A DNA stretch of 64,000 nucleotides from UMGS1532 sp045542355. Lineage in GTDB: Bacteria; Bacillota; Clostridia; Oscillospirales; Acutalibacteraceae. The notes beneath the pieces were generated by a model. The model saw only the letters and a list, made by a program, of their open reading frames with translations, made no database searches and had not been told where the DNA came from. Below, one piece after another: positions 58,624 to 64,000 of the stretch. The position numbers were made by a program, and so were the translations under genes. Numbering within the stretch: the first letter of the stretch is position 1; the number at the start of each line of letters is the position of its first letter. The stretch covers positions 1-64,000 of the forward strand of contig JAZQKX010000031.1 of NCBI GenBank assembly GCA_045542355.1, in the 5' to 3' direction.

Positions 58624-58779
58624 TTATTTGTGCTCGTAGCTCTTGCAGAAGTGGGGAGTAGAAACGCAATCGTCACCTGTTTTCATGTGGGTAACTTCAA
58701 TTTTCTCCAGTCTACACTTGTTGTGACACTCGTTGTACAAGCACTCTGTTACATCGCACTTAACACCTGTATTTTCCAT
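58624..58779 (-). CDS. Small Cys-rich DUF1540 protein
   Basis: 51 residues, found by reading the minus strand: ATG 58779 behind TTGGAGGTG, stop TAA at 58624-58626. It reads MENTGVKCDVTECLYNECHN, then KCRLEKIEV and DDCVSTPHFC, with six Cys (8, 13, 18, 22, 38, 45). The CDVxxCxxN start, CRLEKIEV and CxxxxxFC end match DUF1540, small proteins common in Clostridia and thought to bind metal; function unknown. Confidence 0.88.
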   Translation of the reverse strand: MENTGVKCDVTECLYNECHNKCRLEKIEVTHMKTGDDCVSTPHFCKSYEHK

Positions 58780-58865
58780 TATTTCGCACCTCCAAAAAAT
58801 TTGCGGCTATAAAGGTTGGGAGCAATAATATGTTCCAAATCTTCGCCATAATTAGTTTATACAAA

Positions 58866-58892
58866 AAGCTCCCGAAAAACCGTCGGGAGCTT
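58866..58892. terminator. Bidirectional terminator downstream of mntP
   Basis: AAGCTCCCGA (58866-58875), loop AAAACCG, TCGGGAGCTT (58883-58892), with A and T runs on both sides. Confidence 0.85.
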
Positions 58893-58998
58893 AAAAATTT
58901 TTTGGAAATTTATTTTTAATTTTTATTGACAGGAGTTTAACGCATTAGGTTTCACTCGCCGCTTTTTATAGCCTTTGTTGTGCTTTTCCATAAAGCTA

Positions 58999-59589
58999 TC
59001 AAAGAATACCTGTTAAGAATATCTCAATGCCTATAGCAATAAGAATCACACCGCCGAGGATGGATGCTTTGCCCGAAATTTTTGTTCCGAAAATCTTGCC
59101 GATATATACACCTGCAGTGCAGATTATGACGGTTACTGCGGCGATAATCAAAGCGCAGATTATGGCAGCAACGAGACCGTAGTCGGCAATAGTGAACCCA
59201 ACAGAAAGAGCATCTATACTTGTGGCAACACCTTGAATAATCAACATTCTGAGAGTGAGCTCAGTTTTACATTCGCAGTCGTCACAGTCGCGGCACTTGA
59301 TTCCCTCATAGAGCATTTTTCCGCCGATGTATCCCAATAAAACCAATGCAATCCACGGGATGGCAACCTGAAACGCCCTGAAATACTGCAACACAGTGTG
59401 GACACAAACCCATCCGAGTAGCGGCATCAATGCCTGAAAACCTGCAAATACACCCGCAATTAAAAACACGCGACGCTTTTTCATCTTTGGGTCATGCAGA
59501 CCATTTGCCATAGAAACCGAAAAGGCATCCATTGCCAACCCAATACCTAACATAACACTTGTTATGAAGAAATTAAATCCCAATTCCAT
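58999..59589 (-). CDS. mntP: MntP-type manganese efflux pump
   Basis: 196 residues, six membrane helices, with GLAMDAFSVSMANGL in the first and the equivalent IDALSVGFT in the fourth (Asp residues for Mn transport). A cytosolic loop at about 98-107 holds the Cys cluster CRDCDDCECK, which is an uncommon addition. It follows sfsA. No yybP-ykoY manganese riboswitch could be found in the 60-bp gap upstream. Confidence 0.92.
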   Translation of the reverse strand: MELGFNFFITSVMLGIGLAMDAFSVSMANGLHDPKMKKRRVFLIAGVFAGFQALMPLLGWVCVHTVLQYFRAFQVAIPWIALVLLGYIGGKMLYEGIKCRDCDDCECKTELTLRMLIIQGVATSIDALSVGFTIADYGLVAAIICALIIAAVTVIICTAGVYIGKIFGTKISGKASILGGVILIAIGIEIFLTGIL

Positions 59590-59650
59590 ATACTTGTCAC
59601 TTATCCTTTAATCAAAAGTAACGCTATCATATCATATAGGAGAAAAAAAG

Positions 59651-60310
59651 TCAATCTTTGTCAACTATCTCCACCCTGTCGGGGGTAATTTTGCAGGGGA
59701 GAAAAAAGATTTCAACACCGTGGGTCGCGGCTTCTTCCAGCGCGTCGGCGAACTCGGGGTGGGTGGCTCGGTTGCCACGGACTTCGGTTATACCCTCCAT
59801 TTGTATCACAAATGCAATAATCGGATTATATCCCTCGGCTTTTGCTTTTATCAACTCGTGGATGTGCTTGAGACCTCTTGTGGTGGGCGCGTCGGGGAAG
59901 TATCCAACCCCGTCGATTTCGAGAGTACATCCCTTGACCTCCATGAGATATCTTACACCCTTTTTCTCCATATAAAAGTCGATTCTCGAATTGCCGTAGG
60001 TATATTCAGGCTTTATATAGTCGAAGCCTTGGCGTTGCAACCACTCCAGCACTGCCTTGTTGGGGGCGGAGCTGTCGATATTGACAAGCCCTAAGCCTGG
60101 CTTTTCCACTGCAATCAAATCGTATTTTGTTTTTCGCTGGGTATTTCCGCTTTCCTCTAAAACAACCCTTGCGCCATTTAGCAACAATTCCTTGCACCGC
60201 CCTGTGTTTTTAACGTGAACGGTATGTATTTCATTCTCTATTTTAACCTTGGCAATGAAGCGGTTGGGTCGCTCCAAAAACTCCCCGAAGATCACATTGT
60301 TATATCTCAT
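59651..60310 (-). CDS. sfsA: SfsA family protein
   Basis: 219 residues with the SfsA signatures ERPNRFIAKVKIENEIHTVH, HVKNTGRCKELLLNGARVVL, EVKGCTLE and a FPDAPTTRGLKHIHEL loop. The DFYM-EVKGC arrangement is that of a PD-(D/E)xK nuclease fold; E. coli SfsA was named for sugar fermentation stimulation but its activity is unsettled. GAGGT precedes ATG. Confidence 0.95.
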   Translation of the reverse strand: MRYNNVIFGEFLERPNRFIAKVKIENEIHTVHVKNTGRCKELLLNGARVVLEESGNTQRKTKYDLIAVEKPGLGLVNIDSSAPNKAVLEWLQRQGFDYIKPEYTYGNSRIDFYMEKKGVRYLMEVKGCTLEIDGVGYFPDAPTTRGLKHIHELIKAKAEGYNPIIAFVIQMEGITEVRGNRATHPEFADALEEAATHGVEIFFLPCKITPDRVEIVDKD

Positions 60311-60673
60311 GTTTACCTCTTTTAAATTACCGTGGTTACGGTTTGGATTGATTTTATATTTTACCCCAATTTGTTGTTACAATAATAACCTTTTGAGAGG
60401 TAAATGTCAAATAATGTGGGAATTATGCGAATAAAATGTTTCTATAACTGCTTCAACTATTTTCAGCACAAACCCGATAACCAAATAGTTTATCATCGGT
60501 GTAGATGCTACTCTCCATCTTTATGCAATCCGCGAAATCATGAAACAGTTAAATTGGTGGGATAAACATAGCTGTTGAAACCAATGTAATATCTTTTTTA
60601 ATTTAATATTAGGAATTTTATCGGTTTTGTCGTATAATTAATGTAAAGAAAGACCAAGGAGGGGATTTTTAAT
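60311..60673. other. Intergenic region between sfsA and the second ECF operon
   Basis: 363 bp with no gene or strong hairpin. Near the right end TATAAT at 60633-60638 is preceded by GGAATT (60612) but no good TTGACA, so this promoter may be an autoregulated ECF one. The GGAGGGGA site before 60674 is strong. I see nothing else. Confidence 0.4.
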
Positions 60674-61219
60674 ATGGATAACGGTGAAGGTAGCTACCGC
60701 CGTTTTCTGGATGGTGACCGCGAAGCCTTTGGCGAAATTGTAGAGTTGTATCGTAGCGGACTTACATATTTTATTAATCGGTATGTTTGCGACTACACTG
60801 CCGCTGAGGACTTAGCAATAGATTCCTTTATGTATCTACTGGTCAATCCTAAAAAATACAACTTTAAGTCATCGGTTAAAACCTATCTTTACACGATAGG
60901 CAGATGCCGTGCGCTCGATTACATAAAGCACCGAAGCAAAATTCAGATGTCAAGTATTCACGAAAACACCTTAAATCAGGTGTACGAAGCCTCTTTGGAG
61001 GAACGGGTAATCAAAACCGAAACCAACCGACGACTCAGTTCTGCTATTGAAACTCTGCCACAAGACATGCAAACGGTTATACATTTGATTTATTTCGACG
61101 AGTTATCATACGACGAGACCGCCAAGGTGCTGAAAACTACAACCAAAAAGGTGGATAATTTGCTGTACAGGGCTAAGAAATTACTCAGAAACGAACTACG
61201 TGAAGAGGTGCTGAAATGA
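60674..61219 (+). CDS. ECF-type RNA polymerase sigma factor (second)
   Basis: 181 residues. Region 2 is FGEIVELYRSGLTYFINRYV with TAAEDLAIDSFMYLLV; region 4 is LPQDMQTVIHLIYFDELSYD with the helix KTTTKKVDNLLYRAKKLL. It overlaps the next gene by 4 bp (ATGA). It is distinct from the first sigma factor in sequence, with a different anti-sigma partner. Confidence 0.92.
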   Translation: MDNGEGSYRRFLDGDREAFGEIVELYRSGLTYFINRYVCDYTAAEDLAIDSFMYLLVNPKKYNFKSSVKTYLYTIGRCRALDYIKHRSKIQMSSIHENTLNQVYEASLEERVIKTETNRRLSSAIETLPQDMQTVIHLIYFDELSYDETAKVLKTTTKKVDNLLYRAKKLLRNELREEVLK

Positions 61220-62064
61220 GAAATGATAAGGAATTCTTAGAGGAAATCTATTCAAGAGGCGAGAGATATAAGGCAAGAAAGCGAAAACATAGAAAAGCGA
61301 TATTAATCTCCATAATCCCTATTTTTGTTAGCGTTACCATAATTGTATCTGTGGGTATTTCTCCACTAAAGTTTGGCATAATGAAATCCGCAGACCATAC
61401 CATGCCTACCACCGAAAATAATACCAACGATATTGCCAAAGGTGAAGATGAGGCGGATGATGTATTTGCAGGTCACTATGCAGTCCTTGAAGACAAAACA
61501 CAGATTCATTACCCAAACGAGGAAATAGATGGTGAATATCCCCCATCATCAAATAGTGGCGCACCTTTAATGAGCGAAGCGACAAACGATTCTGTAACCT
61601 CAAATGCTTCTAAAAGCGAAAGCGAAGAATTTAAGGAAAGTACAAACGCCACTGACTCACACAGTGATGAAGAAGATTTCAAAAAGGCCGACAGTTACAC
61701 CTTGATTTACGGCTGTGTGGCAACAGAAATAACCTCAAAAGAAAACACGGAGAAGATGAGGAGTTTTCTCGAAGACACCTGTCAAAATTATCTTTTGGTT
61801 GAATGGGCGAAGAACCCCGAACCTGTTTTAACAATAGAGCTTGGTGGAAAAAGCTATAGCCTTGTGAATAATTATCTTTGTGAGGGCAGAGAAGCAGACG
61901 GCGGCGCCTACGCACTTAATCAAAATCAGCTTGAAACTTTTCGCAATATTCTTAAAAAATCAGGCGTTCTTGATGATAGCATTGACCTCGCCATAGACAA
62001 GGTGATTCAAGATTTAGATGAAGCCAATCCGGGAAATAGTGCTCCTAAAGACGACGCTAAATAA
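61216..62064 (+). CDS. Single-pass membrane anti-sigma-like protein
   Basis: 282 residues. A short basic N-terminus (KARKRKHRKA) precedes one membrane helix (about 30-50). Residues 60-150 are acidic, Ser/Thr/Asp/Glu-rich. A folded extracellular domain of some 100 residues follows, with YTLIYGCVATEITS. I do not recognise that domain. The 4-bp overlap with the sigma gene supports a role as its anti-sigma factor. Confidence 0.72.
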   Translation: MRNDKEFLEEIYSRGERYKARKRKHRKAILISIIPIFVSVTIIVSVGISPLKFGIMKSADHTMPTTENNTNDIAKGEDEADDVFAGHYAVLEDKTQIHYPNEEIDGEYPPSSNSGAPLMSEATNDSVTSNASKSESEEFKESTNATDSHSDEEDFKKADSYTLIYGCVATEITSKENTEKMRSFLEDTCQNYLLVEWAKNPEPVLTIELGGKSYSLVNNYLCEGREADGGAYALNQNQLETFRNILKKSGVLDDSIDLAIDKVIQDLDEANPGNSAPKDDAK

Positions 62065-62076
62065 AAGGTAATATAT

Positions 62077-62586
62077 ATGAAAAAGCTTATAGCAGTTGTT
62101 TCATTTGTGCTTTTGCTTCTACCGCTTTCGGGTTGCGAAAAAGCATATAACTTCCTCTCTACCACCTCAGACGAATATAAGTATTTGATGGAATTGGCTG
62201 AATCGGATATACACACCCACGAAGATGTAGAAAAACCTCAAACCGTATCTGACCCAATAACAGGCTACTGCGGAAATATTATAACTAAGATAGTCTCAAC
62301 TGATGGGGAGCGATCCTTTTGGGGTGATGATTCGGTGGAACTAACCGATATTGTTATAAATCTGAAATATTCCCAGCCTATGTGTAAATGTCTTGCGGAA
62401 TTTGAGGTCTATGTAGAAACCGAAGAAAAACCATACGAAGTGAATCTCACAGAGGCTTATGTAAGACTGGGCGAAAAACAAGCCGACCTTACAGCCGAGC
62501 AGGTGAAAACCATACGCGATATATATAATCGTAAATTTTCAAGCAATGCCGACAAGGATTTGTGTGGTTATCCAAAGTCTGAGTAA
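62077..62586 (+). CDS. Lipoprotein of the second sigma operon
   Basis: 169 residues with a lipoprotein signal (LLLLPLSGCEK; Cys at 20). The mature part is acidic with Cys at CKCLAEFEV, and resembles nothing I know. It is 12 bp downstream of the anti-sigma-like gene and ends the unit, so it may be an accessory to signal sensing. Confidence 0.7.
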   Translation: MKKLIAVVSFVLLLLPLSGCEKAYNFLSTTSDEYKYLMELAESDIHTHEDVEKPQTVSDPITGYCGNIITKIVSTDGERSFWGDDSVELTDIVINLKYSQPMCKCLAEFEVYVETEEKPYEVNLTEAYVRLGEKQADLTAEQVKTIRDIYNRKFSSNADKDLCGYPKSE

Positions 62587-62627
62587 AGAGAAACCCTTGG
62601 TGACTATTGTCACTCTCTGGCTTTATG

Positions 62628-62659
62628 ACACACCCTGAGTCCCTCCGCTCGGGGTGTGT
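62628..62659 (+). terminator. Terminator of the second ECF operon
   Basis: ACACACCCTGAG (62628-62639) pairs with CTCGGGGTGTGT (62648-62659), then ACTTTTAT. Confidence 0.8.
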
Positions 62660-62739
62660 ACTTTTATATAACAAACAGTAATTCATGTTAAATATAACCT
62701 CAGAAATTTTATCAAAAATGAGCGCATAATCAATATATA

Positions 62740-62769
62740 TTGACTTTAAATGCATATCCGTGGTAAAAT
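62740..62769 (+). promoter_or_regulatory. Promoter of nadE
   Basis: TTGACT at 62740-62745, 18-bp spacer, TAAAAT at 62764-62769; nadE starts at 62797. Confidence 0.6.
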
Positions 62770-62796
62770 ATTCTCATGAAAAATGAGGTGCTGTAA

Positions 62797-63528
62797 ATGT
62801 TTAATGCAGAAAATATAAAAAACCAATGTGTAGAATGGATAAGAGACTTTTTTAAAAACAACGGCGAGGGCTGTAATGCTATAGTTGGTATATCGGGTGG
62901 TAAGGATAGCTCGGTTGTGGCGGCGCTTTGCGTGGAAGCTCTGGGTCGCGATAGGGTAATAGGCGTACTAATGCCTTGCGGCGAACAGCACGATATAGAT
63001 GCCGCATATCTGCTTGTAAATCATTTAGGTATAAAGCACCATGTAATCAACGTCAAAGCGGCGGTTAAGGGTGTTCTTTCTGCTATGCCCGAGGGCTTAG
63101 AGCTTTCTCCTCAAACCCGTACCAATCTGCCACCCAGAATTCGTATGGCGACCCTTTATGCCGTATCTCAAAGTCTTAACGGCAGAGTGGCAAACACCTG
63201 CAATCTTTCGGAGGATTGGGTAGGCTATTCCACCCGCTATGGTGATGCTGCAGGAGATTTCAGTCCGCTGTCTAATCTCACCGTTGCTGAGATTCTTGAA
63301 ATAGGCTCACTTTTAGGATTACCTGATGAGTTGGTTTATAAGACCCCAATCGACGGTCTTTGCGGAAAAACCGACGAAGAAAATTTAGGCTTCACTTATG
63401 CTGAATTAGATAAATATATAAGAGAGGGTGTCATCGATGACCCCGACAAAAAGGCAAGGATTGACCGTCTGCACCGCATAAACCAGTTTAAATTAGAGCT
63501 TATGCCATCTTTCAAGCCTGAATTATAA
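62797..63528 (+). CDS. nadE: NH3-dependent NAD+ synthetase
   Basis: 243 residues, the short ammonia-using form without a glutaminase domain. ATP P-loop GISGGKDSS at 31-39, RIRMATLYAVSQ, the NLSEDWVGYSTRYGDAAGDF loop, and TPIDGLCGKTDEENLGF. It amidates NaAD to NAD+. It is the last native gene before the IS30 element, whose end is about 10 bp after the stop. Confidence 0.96.
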   Translation: MFNAENIKNQCVEWIRDFFKNNGEGCNAIVGISGGKDSSVVAALCVEALGRDRVIGVLMPCGEQHDIDAAYLLVNHLGIKHHVINVKAAVKGVLSAMPEGLELSPQTRTNLPPRIRMATLYAVSQSLNGRVANTCNLSEDWVGYSTRYGDAAGDFSPLSNLTVAEILEIGSLLGLPDELVYKTPIDGLCGKTDEENLGFTYAELDKYIREGVIDDPDKKARIDRLHRINQFKLELMPSFKPEL

Positions 63529-63531
63529 GAT

Positions 63532-64000
63532 GAATTGTCAAACTAAGTGCAACACTTAGATAAAGAAAATTCAAATAAATCAACTGGTTTTTTGAAACCT
63601 AAAACTTTCTTAGGCCTGGCGTTGATCAACGCCAGGTTCTTTTTTAATGTGGCAGGACTTACTCTCGAAAGGTTTCTACCCTTGGGGTAGAATTCGCGAA
63701 GTAAACCATTTAAATTTTCGTTAGTTCCTTTCTGCCAAGCGCAATATGGGTCCGCAAAATATACGTTACAATTCAATTGTTCTTCAATGGTTTGCCAATT
63801 GGCAAACTCGGTGCCGCGGTCACAGGTTATGGTTTTAACAGCATCATCAGGCAGCTCTGATAGTGCAGAAATTATTGCTTTTGCCATTGTATCTGCATTT
63901 CGGTTTGGCATCTTAATCGCTATGTAATATCTTGTCTGTCTTTCGGCTAATGTTGCAAAACAAACCTTGGATTTCCCTCTACCGGATACGACCGTATCTG
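63532..64000 (-). mobile_element. IS30-family insertion sequence, 3' part
   Basis: The end beginning ATTGTCAAACTAAGTGCAAC at about 63535 is like IS30-type terminal sequences. It carries the C-terminal part of the transposase on the minus strand and continues past the window. The other end and the target duplication are not visible. Confidence 0.75.
63543..64000 (-). CDS. IS30-family transposase, C-terminal part
   Basis: The frame is open from the window edge to the stop at 63543 (152 residues seen). It reads DTVVSGRGKSKVCFATLAER, then TCDRGTEFANW (second Asp of the DDE set) and DPYCAWQKGTNENLNGLLREF with the catalytic Glu, and ends in INARPKKVLGFKKPVDLF. These are IS30-family rve-domain marks. 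The first ATG in view (63911) is internal, not the start. Confidence 0.92.
   Translation of the reverse strand, partial: DTVVSGRGKSKVCFATLAERQTRYYIAIKMPNRNADTMAKAIISALSELPDDAVKTITCDRGTEFANWQTIEEQLNCNVYFADPYCAWQKGTNENLNGLLREFYPKGRNLSRVSPATLKKNLALINARPKKVLGFKKPVDLFEFSLSKCCT

Noticed and set aside
59590..59650. Manganese (yybP-ykoY) riboswitch upstream of mntP
   Set aside because: The gap to sfsA is only about 60 bp and lacks the conserved paired region.
1..64000. CRISPR array, tRNA or rRNA genes
   Set aside because: No regularly spaced identical repeats and no cloverleaf or rRNA-like sequence was recognised on either strand by eye; short tRNAs cannot be wholly excluded without a covariance search.

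Overview
The window looks like a chromosome segment of a low-GC Gram-positive anaerobe of the class Clostridia, most like a gut Oscillospiraceae/Ruminococcaceae member. This rests on gene content: a DnaD/DnaI-type primosome pair, yajC beside a TIGR04086 membrane gene, Asp23 next to a FakA-type kinase, YmdB, CarD, RsgI-like anti-sigma logic, no outer-membrane genes, and a glycyl-radical microcompartment. No rRNA, tRNA or CRISPR array was seen. The species cannot be named from the sequence alone.

Layout. (1) 1-8.0 kb is an AT-rich accessory island. It holds a HTH / zinc-ribbon-LRR / Ser-Thr-kinase triad, a CBASS-like operon (DUF6602 nuclease-like protein, CD-NTase with a probable AGS-C sensor domain, small unknown protein), and an opposed operon of VbhA-like antitoxin, Fic AMPylase and dGTPase. 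It abuts a cwlD-like amidase gene cut off just after its IDAGH motif. (2) 8.2-15.7 kb is housekeeping: yajC, tgt, queA on the minus strand, then dapB, a DnaD-domain protein, a DnaI-like helicase loader and a membrane protein on the plus strand. (3) 15.7-30.6 kb is a complete microcompartment locus of the aldolase-containing glycyl-radical type (GRM5-like, for fucose/rhamnose). A divergent DeoR regulator faces an operon of acetate/propionate kinase, fuculose-phosphate-type aldolase, glycyl-radical propanediol dehydratase and its activase, PduO-like protein, aldehyde and alcohol dehydrogenases, five BMC-H proteins, PduL, one BMC-P, a PduS-like flavo-iron-sulfur protein and a PduT-like BMC-T. (4) 30.6-48.2 kb holds TM2 protein, LexA-box-controlled Y-family polymerase, protein tyrosine phosphatase, a large cytoplasmic GH-A-like glycosidase, rpsO-pnp, nth, ymdB, a peptide/solute-binding lipoprotein, Asp23-fakA, recG, rpsB-tsf. 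(5) 48.2-55.8 kb is mostly minus strand: UDG, mnmE, galU, zinc-ribbon membrane proteins, NUDIX, a hexapeptide-repeat protein, carD. (6) 55.9-63.5 kb has two separate ECF sigma/anti-sigma modules (one RsgI-like with four PepSY domains), a 51-residue DUF1540 Cys-rich gene not covered by longer reading frames, mntP, sfsA and nadE. (7) The right edge is the end of an IS30-family element.

How the genes work together. In the microcompartment, the aldolase would split a deoxyhexulose-1-phosphate to lactaldehyde (plus DHAP); lactaldehyde is reduced to 1,2-propanediol, dehydrated by the glycyl-radical enzyme to propionaldehyde, and dismutated by the aldehyde and alcohol dehydrogenases to propanol and propionyl-CoA. 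PduL then makes propionyl-phosphate and the kinase makes ATP. Cargo-targeting helices are visible on four cargo enzymes: the aldolase (C-terminal) and the aldehyde dehydrogenase, alcohol dehydrogenase and PduL (N-terminal). Two promoter regions in the island and one in front of the microcompartment carry striking repeats placed on the core promoter, which suggests local autoregulation.

The best candidates for undescribed biology are the CBASS-like operon with a DUF6602 protein in the effector position, the Fic-dGTPase operon, the HTH-LRR-kinase triad with a non-canonical kinase, and a shell protein with a basic N-terminal tail and an internal translation start that would also make the tail-less form.
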